Of a stretch of 64,000 nucleotides of DNA, positions 51,417 through 60,086 are shown piece after piece. How positions within the stretch are numbered: the stretch's first letter is position 1; every line of letters begins with the position of its first letter. The position numbers were made by a program, and so were the translations under genes. The DNA lies in contig NZ_BMPU01000001.1 of NCBI RefSeq assembly GCF_014647755.1, positions 248,001-312,000 of the forward strand, in the 5' to 3' direction. A model generated the notes under the pieces. That model did no database searches, was not told where the DNA came from, and saw nothing but the letters and a program-made list of their open reading frames with translations. The DNA comes from Porphyromonas pasteri (GTDB lineage: Bacteria > Bacteroidota > Bacteroidia > Bacteroidales > Porphyromonadaceae).

Positions 51417-52235
51417 TTAGTAGGACTCTGCATCAGAGGGGAAGCTACGCTCCTTGACTGCGGTGATATAAGCCTCAGCGGCCTGCTTGATTTCCTCTCC
51501 GAGTGAGGCAAAGCGGCGGAGGAACTTTGGGGTGAAGCGGTCTTCCATACCGAGCATATCCTGTGAGACGAGGACTTGCCCATCGACACCGCTACCAGCC
51601 CCGATACCGATGACGGGTATCTGCAGGGACTGAGCTACACGTGCTGCGACAGAGGCGGGTACCTTCTCAAGTACTACAGCGCAGCAGCCTGCACGCTCCA
51701 GCCCGAGTGCTTCCTCAAAGAGCTTATCTGCGGCAGCACCTTCTTTACCCTGAAGTCCATAGCCTCCGAGCTGATGTACAGATTGAGGCGTGAGACCAAG
51801 GTGACCAACGACGGGAATACCTGCCGCTGTGAACTGACTGATTGTACTGAATAGGTGCGTACCTCCCTCGAGCTTGACGGCATCTGCACCCGTCTCCTTC
51901 ATGATGCGGATAGCCGAAGCGAGAGCGGTCTCAGGACTGATCTGATAGCTCCCGAAGGGCATGTCTACGACGACAAAGGCGCGCTGGACTCCACGGACTA
52001 CACAGGCACCGTGGTAGATCATCTGATCGAGAGTAATAGGTAGGGTCGTGGTATGGCCTGCCATCACATTGGCAGCAGAGTCTCCGACGAGGAGGATATC
52101 TATACCAGCAGCGTCGAGGAGACGTGCCATCGTATAGTCGTATGCTGTGAGCATCGAGATTGGCTCACCCTGAGCCTTCATAGCTGCCAGACGGAGGGTC
52201 GTCACCTTCTTCGTCTCGGCTTGGTGTTGAGACAC
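51417..52235 (-). CDS. panB: Ketopantoate hydroxymethyltransferase
   Basis: About 272 residues from GTG 52235 (SQHQAETKKVTT follows), a normal length. The frame is open to a GTG at 52271, but that start lies inside the guaA terminator hairpin and adds atypical residues. It transfers a hydroxymethyl group to 2-oxoisovalerate in pantothenate synthesis. MLTAYDYTMA, VGDSAANVMAGH, DMPFGSYQ, and KLEGG and GHLGLTPQSV are hallmark segments of the Mg-binding barrel. Confidence 0.93.
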   Translation of the reverse strand: MSQHQAETKKVTTLRLAAMKAQGEPISMLTAYDYTMARLLDAAGIDILLVGDSAANVMAGHTTTLPITLDQMIYHGACVVRGVQRAFVVVDMPFGSYQISPETALASAIRIMKETGADAVKLEGGTHLFSTISQFTAAGIPVVGHLGLTPQSVHQLGGYGLQGKEGAAADKLFEEALGLERAGCCAVVLEKVPASVAARVAQSLQIPVIGIGAGSGVDGQVLVSQDMLGMEDRFTPKFLRRFASLGEEIKQAAEAYITAVKERSFPSDAESY

Positions 52236-52263
52236 TTCTTTATTGATATAAATTGAGGGGTAA

Positions 52264-52302
52264 GCCACCACCCTAATCCCTGAGACGGGATAGGGTGGTG
52301 GC
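52264..52302 (-). terminator. Terminator of guaA
   Basis: GCCACCACCCT, one unpaired A, then ATCCC pairs with GGGATAGGGTGGTGGC around a 6-nt loop. It is 53 bp past the guaA stop and 29 bp before the panB start. Confidence 0.85.
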
Positions 52303-52354
52303 CTCTGTGATTATACTTCTGTGGATATAGAGAGTCCGAGAGTAGCACTATGTA

Positions 52355-53875
52355 CTACTCCCATTCGATGGTGCTGGGTGGCTTGGAGGAGATATCGTAG
52401 ACGACACGGTTTACCCCACGTACCTTGTTGATGATCTCATTGGAGACCTTAGCCAGGAACTCATAGGGGAGGTGTGCCCAGTCTGCGCTCATCGCATCCG
52501 TGCTGGTCACAGCGCGTAGTGCGATGGTGTACTCATAGGTACGCTCATCACCCATGACACCGACAGAGCGGATGGGGAGGAGGATCGCACCAGCCTGCCA
52601 TACATTGTCGTACAGCCCCCACTCGCGCATCATCGACATATAGATGTCGTCAGCATTTTGGAGGATCTCGATCTTCTCAGCCGTGATCTCCCCGAGGATA
52701 CGGATACCTAAGCCGGGGCCAGGGAAGGGCTGGCGCTTGATGAGGTGAGGCTGCATACCCATCTCAAGACCTACGCGACGCACTTCATCCTTGAAGAGGA
52801 GGCGAAGTGGCTCTACAAGACGGAGCTTCATACGCTCAGGGAGTCCACCTACATTGTGATGGCTCTTGATGACCGTACCCGTGATGCTGAGGGATTCGAT
52901 GACGTCAGGATAAATGGTCCCCTGGCCAAGCCACTTAATGTCCTTGAGCTTGTGTGCCTCTTCATCGAAGACCTCGATGAAGCCACGACCGATGATCTTA
53001 CGCTTCTCTTCGGGATCAGTGACACCTTGGAGAGCTGAGAGGAACTTATCTCGTGCGTTGACACCGATGACATTGAGCCCCAGATGCTCGTAGTCACGCA
53101 GGACATTCTCGTATTCGTTCTTACGCAGGAGCCCATGGTCGACGAAGATACACGTGAGGTTCTTGCCGATAGCCTTGTGGAGGAGGACTGCCGTCACAGA
53201 GGAGTCGACCCCACCCGAGAGAGCCAAGATGACCTTGTCATCACCCAGCTGGGCACGAAGCTCAGCCACGGTGCTCTCAACGAAAGAGGCTGGAGACCAG
53301 TTGCCACGGATGCCCGTTACCTTGAGGAAGTTATCAAGGATCTTGAGACCTTCTTCAGAGTGGAATGCTTCAGGATGGAACTGGACACCCCACGTACGCT
53401 CGCCATCAATACGGAAGGCTGCTGCCTCTACGTCCTCGGTGCTGGCGATGATACGGAAGCCCTTAGGGAGCGTGGTGATGGTGTCACCGTGGGACATCCA
53501 GACGATACCGCCAGGTGTGATACCCTCGAGGAGCTTATCATTCTCGTGGCGTAGCGTGAGGTGTGCACGACCATACTCACGGCTATCGCAGGGCTCTACC
53601 TTACCACCAGCTTGGTGAACGAGGCTCTGTGCTCCATAGCAAATACCGAGTATGGGGAGACGCCCACGCAGGGCGGATAGGTCGGTGCGGAAGGCTGCTT
53701 CGTCGTAGACCGAGTAGGGACTTCCTGAGAGGATGATCCCTGCGATGCCCGTAAGATCTTCGGGTACCTTATTGTAGGGTACGATCTCGCAATAGGTGTT
53801 CAGTTCGCGGAGTCTACGGCCTATGAGCTGTGTTGTCTGCGAGCCAAAGTCGAGGATGAGTATCTTCTCCTGCAT
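52355..53875 (-). CDS. guaA: GMP synthase (glutamine-hydrolysing)
   Basis: 506 residues. Amidates XMP to GMP. An N-terminal class I glutaminase (about 1-190; [12 protein letters not shown] with the catalytic Cys, FHPEAFHSE with His and Glu) is followed by the ATP pyrophosphatase domain ([16 protein letters not shown]-loop) and the C-terminal dimer domain (ending [14 protein letters not shown]). A TATCTTTG box is 48 bp upstream, and MITE copy 3 lies beyond that. Confidence 0.97.
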   Translation of the reverse strand: MQEKILILDFGSQTTQLIGRRLRELNTYCEIVPYNKVPEDLTGIAGIILSGSPYSVYDEAAFRTDLSALRGRLPILGICYGAQSLVHQAGGKVEPCDSREYGRAHLTLRHENDKLLEGITPGGIVWMSHGDTITTLPKGFRIIASTEDVEAAAFRIDGERTWGVQFHPEAFHSEEGLKILDNFLKVTGIRGNWSPASFVESTVAELRAQLGDDKVILALSGGVDSSVTAVLLHKAIGKNLTCIFVDHGLLRKNEYENVLRDYEHLGLNVIGVNARDKFLSALQGVTDPEEKRKIIGRGFIEVFDEEAHKLKDIKWLGQGTIYPDVIESLSITGTVIKSHHNVGGLPERMKLRLVEPLRLLFKDEVRRVGLEMGMQPHLIKRQPFPGPGLGIRILGEITAEKIEILQNADDIYMSMMREWGLYDNVWQAGAILLPIRSVGVMGDERTYEYTIALRAVTSTDAMSADWAHLPYEFLAKVSNEIINKVRGVNRVVYDISSKPPSTIEWE

Positions 53876-53922
53876 AGTTACTGATGGCTTTCTTATTTAT
53901 AAGTGGTAAGACCAATTCGAGA

Positions 53923-53930
53923 CAAAGATA
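53923..53930 (-). promoter_or_regulatory. Likely -7 box of guaA
   Basis: CAAAGATA on plus is TATCTTTG on minus, 48 bp upstream of the guaA ATG and 55 bp from the edge of MITE copy 3. No clear -33 box. Confidence 0.5.
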
Positions 53931-53984
53931 CGAATTGTAGGAGACTCAGCTGATAGTGCTCGTTTACTCGTTGTTTTATCTTAT

Positions 53985-54558
53985 GAGACCATTGCGCAAG
54001 GCCGTCTCTTCGCAGCTTGCACTTCTCTCCTTCGAACTTCTCAGCCTAAAGACTTCGATTTTCGAAGGGAGAAGGTACGAGTAATGAAGAGGTGCTCTTG
54101 CATAATGGTCCCATATATAGGTGTATGGGTGCGTCGGTAGAGCTATATAGGATGGCGAAGAAAGCTATATAGCTTTGCACTGATTACTATATAGCTTTAC
54201 TTGGATTCCTATATAGCTTTATGAAGAGACCTATATTAGGTTGTTGCTCCGCGTAGGGATAAAAGTTGTGGACAAGCGGCAGATAAGTTTGGACTACATA
54301 CGTAGCTCTAATATCTCCGTACGTGGATCTTTGGATTGACGTGCCTGGTCTTTAAGACTACGTGCATAGATAAATGAAAGCCACTATGGGAAGACGCTTT
54401 TTTCTTCAAGGGAATAGCGCTGTTTCCTCCGCTGGATAAGAAGAATACTCGCGATTAGGCGAAGGACTTATGTATCTCTTCGGAGAGGCATATCGGAGAG
54501 CTGGTCGTGCGATGCCTTAGTACTCTAAATGGAGGACAGGACTCGCGGCAACAGTCTC
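53985..54558 (+). mobile_element. MITE-like element, copy 3 (574 bp, perfect 5-bp target duplication)
   Basis: Starts GAGACCATTGC and ends GCAACAGTCTC, inverted termini with two mismatches over 11 bp. CTTAT stands directly before the first base and directly after the last, a perfect 5-bp target-site duplication. It contains the 128-bp hairpin module (to about 54112), a four-unit AGCTATATAG array, a four-unit ACGTACGT array (54294, 54315, 54337, 54358) and the conserved tail. The rest of the 53876-54632 gap holds the guaA box and a terminator. Confidence 0.85.
54141..54220. repeat. Family C array, 4 units, 22-bp pitch
   Basis: CTATATAG or ACTATATAG starts at 54143, 54165, 54187 and 54209, exactly 22 bp apart, within MITE copy 3. 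Confidence 0.85.
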
Positions 54559-54570
54559 CTTATGGAAAAG

Positions 54571-54616
54571 AGACATTCCCATAGGATGCCGAAGTCGGAA
54601 TTCTATGGGAATGTCT
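54571..54616 (-). terminator. Terminator of the duplicated-domain protein gene
   Basis: AGACATTCCCATAG pairs perfectly with CTATGGGAATGTCT (14 bp, 18-nt loop), 17 bp past the stop at 54633. Confidence 0.75.
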
Positions 54617-54632
54617 TGTGTGAAGGATAGGA

Positions 54633-55520
54633 CTAAGGCTGTCTATCCAAGCGATAGCTACCATCAGCCTGCGGTACAGCGCGGACGAGCCACTTGTGTC
54701 GCTCCCCTTCGCCATCGGAGTAGCTGACCTCGAAGACTCCAGAGGCGGAGCTGGGGCGTACGCTTAGGCTACTGCACCAGCTGGGGTCAAAGTCTACATT
54801 ATCAATGAGAGTGTCGAAGAATCCACTCTCGACCTCGCCCACCGAAGCCAAGCCCTCATAATACTGCTGTATAGTGGCCTTAGTGCAGTAGCGGTCACGC
54901 AGAGCCTTGAGCTCTACTTCGAGCTCGGGCTTCATCGCGAGGTAGTGAGAGATGTAGCACTCGTAGAAGGAGCGAATGAAGTTGATCGGGCTCGTCATAT
55001 CTACGCTTTTAGTCCCTGCAAAGGGATTGCTGCGGAGCTTATCCCCGTACTCTGAGTGATGCCACTCGGGTGTGATGAAGTCGATGAGATACTTATCTCC
55101 AGACTTCTGCAGGTGGAGAGGTATAGCACGATAGCCTTCTCCACTGCCGAAGCTTACCTGATACCAGTCTTGCCCGAGGGCGTGTACTTGCAGGCTCCCT
55201 TCGCTGCCAGAAGCAAGGTCTTGAGCGCGAATAAATGGATCCGAGTCGGTGAGTGCTCTTACGCGCTCCAGCTTAGCCTTAGCCTCTGGTGTGGCATTGG
55301 CTAAGATGAGCGAATCCATCTGAGCAGGCTCATACATGCGGTCAAAGGAGCGAATGTACTCGGTATAGAAGCGCTTGAGCATAGCTTCGGGGCTCTCGGT
55401 ACGCTGCTTCTGGACTGTGGTGGTTTGCTTTTGTTTGGTGCGCTTTTGTGCGCAGCTTGTGGTGGGAGTGATGAGCCCTAAAAAGACAAGCAGGCTCCAC
55501 GTGAGTAATGACTTAGACAT
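54633..55520 (-). CDS. Exported protein with a tandemly duplicated DUF3828-like domain
   Basis: 295 residues with a signal peptide or lipobox ending near residue 24 (TTSCAQ). After a K/T/Q-rich stretch, two similar halves follow: FYTEYIRSFDRM ... WYQVSFGSGEGYR ... LHLQKSGDKYLIDFI (about 50-155) and FYECYISHYLAM ... FEVSYSDGEGERHKWLV ... QADGSYRLDRQP (about 185-295). The plan resembles DUF3828-type NTF2-like domains of Gram-negative bacteria. Function unknown. The ABC transporter genes lie upstream in the same direction, separated by 69 bp. Confidence 0.65.
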   Translation of the reverse strand: MSKSLLTWSLLVFLGLITPTTSCAQKRTKQKQTTTVQKQRTESPEAMLKRFYTEYIRSFDRMYEPAQMDSLILANATPEAKAKLERVRALTDSDPFIRAQDLASGSEGSLQVHALGQDWYQVSFGSGEGYRAIPLHLQKSGDKYLIDFITPEWHHSEYGDKLRSNPFAGTKSVDMTSPINFIRSFYECYISHYLAMKPELEVELKALRDRYCTKATIQQYYEGLASVGEVESGFFDTLIDNVDFDPSWCSSLSVRPSSASGVFEVSYSDGEGERHKWLVRAVPQADGSYRLDRQP

Positions 55521-55589
55521 AATGATGCGGTAATATGGTTAGATGGAGGGGAGAAACAAAGCCCTCTCATAGTGACAACGCACAGAGTA

Positions 55590-56363
55590 CTATGCGCGGT
55601 ATGCTTTGTCTCTGCCTATGGATTGCCAGGGGCAGAGTATTGCCTCGAGGAGGTCAATCAGAATGAAGAGCCCGACACCCATGAGACTCAGTAGCGCTAT
55701 CCCAGCGTACATGTCGAGGTAGTCAATGCGCATCCAGGCATCGGATATATAGTAGCCAAGCCCCTCGGTTGTGCCGTATGTCTCGGTAACAAAGAGCACG
55801 GAGATAGCTGTGCCGATAGCTATGCGTAGTGCAGATAGTGCTGCGGGGAGTGCTGCGGGGAGGAGGAGGTGACGAAGGAGTCCCCAAGAGCTCGCACCGA
55901 GCGAGCGAGTTACAGCAAAGTGCTCCTCGGGAATCGCAAGCAGGGCATCTCGCATTGATACGGCTAGCTGGAAGAGTATGATCAGTACGATCATCACCAC
56001 CTTCGTCACTTCCCCAAGGCCACCCAGGAGCATGACTACGGGGAGGAGGGCCAGCTTAGGTATGGGGTAGGTAAAGTAGATAAAGGTCGATAGGATGCGC
56101 CCCACTCGAGGATAGAGGATCATCGAGAGGGAGAGGATGGCTGAGAGTATGGTCGCGATGAGGATACCCCAGCCGATGCGCTGCAGGCTCGTCAAGGTGT
56201 GAGCAAGAAGGTCAGACCCGTTGAGGTGAGCCATATAGGCATAGACCGCCCATGGCGCAGGTAAGACTTCGCTACGGATAAGTAGGTAGCCTGCCAGCCA
56301 GAGAGCGTGCAAGATGATGGCTCCAAGTAGGAGCTGCAGGAGGTGACGGCTAAATGACTTCAT
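55590..56363 (-). CDS. ABC transporter permease, NitT/TauT type
   Basis: 257 residues, six membrane segments. The cytoplasmic EAA loop reads RSLGASSWGLLRHLLLPAAL. The family moves aliphatic sulfonates, nitrate, taurine or thiamine precursors. Its first 14 bp overlap the ATPase gene, and the periplasmic binding protein gene precedes that, so all three form one importer. Substrate not determinable from the permease. Confidence 0.85.
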   Translation of the reverse strand: MKSFSRHLLQLLLGAIILHALWLAGYLLIRSEVLPAPWAVYAYMAHLNGSDLLAHTLTSLQRIGWGILIATILSAILSLSMILYPRVGRILSTFIYFTYPIPKLALLPVVMLLGGLGEVTKVVMIVLIILFQLAVSMRDALLAIPEEHFAVTRSLGASSWGLLRHLLLPAALPAALSALRIAIGTAISVLFVTETYGTTEGLGYYISDAWMRIDYLDMYAGIALLSLMGVGLFILIDLLEAILCPWQSIGRDKAYRA

Positions 56364-57063
56364 CTAAGTGGCGTAGTTCTTCCTCCAGTATGCTTGAGGT
56401 AGCTCCTCGGTGGTCAGCAAGGAGAGTTCCTGGCTTCCCTCCGATGAGTAGGGTGCGCTCCGATAAAGTCGTTGCCTCTACGGGGCTATGGGTGACGCAA
56501 AGGGTGGGGGTAGGATAGCGCTGCCACAGCTCGAGGAAGAGCTGCCGAGAGCGACTTGCCGTCGCTACATCGAGGGCTGAGAATGCTTCGTCGAGAAGAA
56601 GCAGGTCCGGCTTCATGATGAAGGCACGAGCAAGGGCTACACGCTGGCACTGACCTCCACTTAGTTCGCTGGGATAGCGGTCTAAGAGATCGGTGAGTGA
56701 TAGAGTCGTGAGAATCTCCTCTTGCAGGTCGGATGAGACGATACGCTTGCCGAGTGCAGCAGGCAGGTGGATGCTCTCTCTTACTGTCTTCCAGGGGAAG
56801 AGCCCGTATTGCTGAGGGACAAGTGCGATCTGATGGGTACGGGGGCTGAGTGGTACACCCGAGAGTTGCAGCGTTCCCTTGCTCGGGCGGATAATCCCAG
56901 CTAAGGTGTGTAAGAGGCTGGATTTCCCGCTTCCCGATGGCCCGATGATCGTCACGATCTCTTTTCCCAAACTGAAGCTCACATCCCTGAGCGCAGTCGT
57001 CACTTCACGGCGCTTGCTATAGCGTATGCTTAGGTCGGAGACATGTAGTAGAGGCTCGGACAT
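56350..57063 (-). CDS. ABC transporter ATP-binding protein, NitT/TauT type
   Basis: 237 residues. Walker A GPSGSGKSSLLH (about 39-50), Q-loop LVPQQYGLFPWKTV, signature LSGGQCQRVALARAF and Walker B LLLLDEAFSALD, with the switch His in CVTHSPVEA. Powers the permease it overlaps; the binding-protein gene lies 26 bp upstream. Confidence 0.9.
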   Translation of the reverse strand: MSEPLLHVSDLSIRYSKRREVTTALRDVSFSLGKEIVTIIGPSGSGKSSLLHTLAGIIRPSKGTLQLSGVPLSPRTHQIALVPQQYGLFPWKTVRESIHLPAALGKRIVSSDLQEEILTTLSLTDLLDRYPSELSGGQCQRVALARAFIMKPDLLLLDEAFSALDVATASRSRQLFLELWQRYPTPTLCVTHSPVEATTLSERTLLIGGKPGTLLADHRGATSSILEEELRHLDEVI

Positions 57064-57089
57064 GGAGGGCGTGGTAGAGGAGTGGTGAG

Positions 57090-58046
57090 CTACTCCGCGA
57101 TGATTGGGCGGATCAGCCCCTCTGCCGTGTAGCTCTCAGGTACGAGCTTTTTAGCCTTCATCCAGCTAAGGATGGGCTGAAGGTCCTCTGACTTAGGTGC
57201 GGTGACCTCAGCATAGGTGGGGAGGGGAATCTGCGAGGCAAGGTCCTTGGACACACCGAGGAGCTGCTCTACGGCGGCAGACCAGTCCTTTCGGGGATGC
57301 TGGGCCATATAGGCGACGGCCTTGTTGTATCCCTCAATGAAAGCCCTCACTGCGGCTGACTTCTTCGTGAGTGCTTCGTCTTGGAAGAGAAGCCCTGTGA
57401 TGCCCACCGTGAGTCCGTTAGGTACGTCAATAGCTACCAGCCCCTTGGATGCTCCGATCGTAGCGAAGGGCTCCGGGAGAATAGCGGCATCCAGCTCACC
57501 CGAGCTGAGCATCTCTAAGCGGATGGGGATCTTCTGTACCTCTACACGCGTGTAGGGGAGTGGCTTACCCTTGGCATCCACGAGGGAACGCTCGGTAGCA
57601 TAGTCGATGAGGGTATTGGAAGATAGGCCGATATGCTTGCCGCGCAGGTCGGCAATCTCGTCGAGCTCCTTATTGCGCCCGAAGACCAGACGGAAGCCCC
57701 CTTGACAAGCGATGGGAAGAGATACCTTCAGCCCCTTGGAATGTAGGAGCATGGCTCCCATATAGTCCGTGACTGAGGCATCTACGGAGCCCGTTTGCAG
57801 TGCTGCATCACGCTCCATGGGGGAGGCGAAGCGCACGATCTCTATGGGGTGAGTGAAGAAGCCCTGCTGCTCAGCTACTGCTATCGGTAGGTAGTCGATA
57901 GAGGGCATCACCCCGATGCATAGGTGAGTGCTATCTGTGGGGTTGCTCTTCCCCTTTTGCGAACAAGCGCCAGAGAGGAACATAGCCCCTGTGATGAGCG
58001 CCATACCGAGCGCGAGGAAAAGCCCCGTGCGCAGCGATCGTTTCAT
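57090..58046 (-). CDS. ABC transporter substrate-binding lipoprotein, NMT1/THI5-like
   Basis: 318 residues with a lipobox ending at C28 (LSGACSQ). The type II binding fold shows IGVMPSIDYLPIAVAEQQGFF at the start of lobe 1 and VDASVTDYMGAMLL, HIGLSSNTLIDY and LDAAILPEPFATIGA. NMT1/THI5-like proteins bind thiamine precursors, riboflavin, sulfonates or nitrate; no riboswitch is seen to decide. Its ATG is 2 bp after the nth stop, so translation is probably coupled to nth. Confidence 0.82.
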   Translation of the reverse strand: MKRSLRTGLFLALGMALITGAMFLSGACSQKGKSNPTDSTHLCIGVMPSIDYLPIAVAEQQGFFTHPIEIVRFASPMERDAALQTGSVDASVTDYMGAMLLHSKGLKVSLPIACQGGFRLVFGRNKELDEIADLRGKHIGLSSNTLIDYATERSLVDAKGKPLPYTRVEVQKIPIRLEMLSSGELDAAILPEPFATIGASKGLVAIDVPNGLTVGITGLLFQDEALTKKSAAVRAFIEGYNKAVAYMAQHPRKDWSAAVEQLLGVSKDLASQIPLPTYAEVTAPKSEDLQPILSWMKAKKLVPESYTAEGLIRPIIAE

Positions 58047-58048
58047 AT

Positions 58049-58711
58049 CTATTCCTTCGAATTGAGTTTCTTACGCTCCAGTGCTGCGAAGTAGCGGCAG
58101 TAGGGAGCTAATCCACAGGTCGTACACTGAGGCTTGCGGGCTGTACATACATAGCGTCCATGCAAGATAAGCCAGTGGTGCGCCTTGGGAATGAGGTGCT
58201 CGGGGATATACTTGATGAGGGTGAGCTCCGTCTCGAGAGGTGTCTTGGAATTGGTCGTCAGCCCGATGCGGTTGGATACACGGAAGACGTGTGTATCGAC
58301 TGCCATCGTAGGGCGGTTATAGATGACCGAAGCGATTACGTTGGCCGTCTTGCGCCCGACACCTGGGAGCTTCATCAGCTCCTCGCGCTCCTCGGGGACT
58401 TCTCCCTGATGGTCAGCGACGAGGCGCTGAGCCATAGCCACAAGATAACCAGCCTTAGCGCGGGGATAGCTAACGCTCCGCACGAGCTCAAAGATGTCGT
58501 CCACCTCAGCTCGTGCCATGATTTCGGCTGTCGGATACTGTCGGAAGAGGCGTGGAGTGATCATGTTCACCCGCTTGTCCGTGCATTGGGCTGAGAGAAT
58601 CACAGCCACCAGCAGCTCAAAGGGAGTGGTGTAGTGTAGCTCAGTTTCAGCCACAGGCATATGCTCTTCAAACCATCCGATGACGGCTTCGTATCGCTCT
58701 TTACGCGTCAC
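58049..58711 (-). CDS. nth: Endonuclease III
   Basis: 220 residues from GTG 58711. A DNA glycosylase/AP lyase for oxidised pyrimidines. The HhH motif LPGVGRKTANVI carries the catalytic Lys, and AVDTHVFRVSNR the Asp. The C-terminal 4Fe-4S knot is complete: C-x6-C-x2-C-x5-C in CTARKPQCTTCGLAPYC. It lies 30 bp downstream of pheS and 2 bp upstream of the ABC binding-protein gene. Confidence 0.95.
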   Translation of the reverse strand: MTRKERYEAVIGWFEEHMPVAETELHYTTPFELLVAVILSAQCTDKRVNMITPRLFRQYPTAEIMARAEVDDIFELVRSVSYPRAKAGYLVAMAQRLVADHQGEVPEEREELMKLPGVGRKTANVIASVIYNRPTMAVDTHVFRVSNRIGLTTNSKTPLETELTLIKYIPEHLIPKAHHWLILHGRYVCTARKPQCTTCGLAPYCRYFAALERKKLNSKE

Positions 58712-58741
58712 AGCTCGTAGTTACCTTTTGTGTTGCTCATA

Positions 58742-59764
58742 TTAATGAGCAGCCTTGAACTGCTCGAGGAAGCGCACGTCATTCTCTGAGAAGAGACGCA
58801 GGTCGCTGACTCGATACTTGAGGTTCGTGATACGCTCTACACCCATACCGAGGGCATAGCCGCTGTACTTACGGCTGTCGATGCCACAGTTCTCCAGTAC
58901 GTTAGGGTCTACCATACCACATCCGAGGATCTCAACCCAGCCCGTGTGCTTACAGAAGTTACAGCCCTTACCGCCACAGATGTTGCAGGAGATATCCATC
59001 TCTGCCGATGGCTCTGTGAAGGGGAAATAAGAGGGGCGGAGGCGAATCTTCGTGTCGGTGCCGAACATTTCCTGAGCGAAGTACAGCAGTACCTGCTTGA
59101 GGTCAGCGAACGAGACGTTTTGGTCTACATAGAGAGCCTCCAGCTGATGGAAGAAGCAGTGTGCGCGGTAGGAGATAGCCTCATTGCGATACACGCGACC
59201 TGGGCAGATGACACGGATGGGAGGCTCTGACTCCAGCATCGTGCGAGTCTGTACCGAGGAGGTGTGGGTACGTAGGAGCGTACCGGGGACATTGCGCACG
59301 AAGAACGTATCCTGCATATCACGTGCAGGATGGTCTTCGGCGAAGTTGAGGGCAGAGAATACATGCCAGTCATCTTCGATCTCAGGACCTTCGGCAATAG
59401 AGAAGCCAAGGCGCGCGAATATGGAGCAGATCTCCTGCTGGACGATCGTCAGCGGATGGCGTGAGCCTAATGGAGTGGGGTAAGCCGTACGTGACCAGTC
59501 GATACCCATATCTTCGTCATCTCCACCAGAGCTCAGAGAGGCGCGTAGCTCGTTGATCTTGTCCGTAGCCAGCGTCTTTAGGGCGTTGAGGAGTTGGCCG
59601 ACCTGTCGCTTTTCTTCGTTAGGGACGGTCTTGAATTCGTCGAAGAGCTGAGAGACGAGGCCCTTCTTACTGATATATTTGATGCGAAGGTCTTCGACTT
59701 CCTGCTCAGAGTGTGCCGTCAGTGCTTGTAGCTCGGCAGTGAGTTGTTGTATTCTTTCTTGCAT
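58742..59764 (-). CDS. pheS: Phenylalanyl-tRNA synthetase alpha subunit
   Basis: 340 residues. A coiled-coil N-terminal arm (about 1-90) binds tRNA; the class II core follows with HTSSVQTR, FFHQLEALYVDQ and GMGVERITNLKY (motif 3). CNICGGKGCNFCKHTGW is the Cys-rich stretch seen in this family. The beta subunit is not in the window. The 1.06-kb region upstream contains array D2 and MITE copy 4, the latter reading toward this gene. A weak TACCTTTA box lies at 59791-59798. Confidence 0.96.
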   Translation of the reverse strand: MQERIQQLTAELQALTAHSEQEVEDLRIKYISKKGLVSQLFDEFKTVPNEEKRQVGQLLNALKTLATDKINELRASLSSGGDDEDMGIDWSRTAYPTPLGSRHPLTIVQQEICSIFARLGFSIAEGPEIEDDWHVFSALNFAEDHPARDMQDTFFVRNVPGTLLRTHTSSVQTRTMLESEPPIRVICPGRVYRNEAISYRAHCFFHQLEALYVDQNVSFADLKQVLLYFAQEMFGTDTKIRLRPSYFPFTEPSAEMDISCNICGGKGCNFCKHTGWVEILGCGMVDPNVLENCGIDSRKYSGYALGMGVERITNLKYRVSDLRLFSENDVRFLEQFKAAH

Positions 59765-59889
59765 GAACTAATACCCTTTATTTTGAGGTGTAAAGGTAGT
59801 GAATTCCACGGAGGTGGCTTGTGGGCCAGGGCTCCCGCACCAAAATCTCCTCCTCGTCTGCAAGGCCGTATTGAGGCGGAGTTGATTTG

Positions 59890-60015
59890 CAAGCACTATT
59901 GCTCTGCAAGTGAACAACTATTGGCTTGGGGGCAAACCACTATTTGTTTCACATCCGAACGAATAGTCGTTTGGATATGAAACTACTACTGATTCGATGG
60001 CAAACGACTATTGCT
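59890..60015. repeat. Family D array D2, 6 units, 22-23-bp pitch
   Basis: GACTATT-type units at 59894, 59916, 59938, 59961, 59984 and 60006 (steps 22, 22, 23, 23, 22). Unit 4 is inverted (GAACGAATAGTCGTTT), showing the word works in both orientations. Text after the array (CATGCTCTCTGG) resembles that after D1 (CACGCTCTCTGG), so the two are copies of one element. Confidence 0.78.
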
Positions 60016-60086
60016 GTCGCTTTGAGCCTCTACCGTTTCGCACATGCTCTCTGGTGACTCTTCTTGCCCATAGCATAGCTATATAG

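Noticed and set aside
52236-52271. Upstream GTG start for panB
   Set aside because: It lies inside the guaA terminator hairpin; GTG 52235 gives the usual length.
57064-58046. Thiamine (TPP) riboswitch for the THI5-like transporter
   Set aside because: The gene starts 2 bp after nth, leaving no leader, and no TPP consensus is visible.
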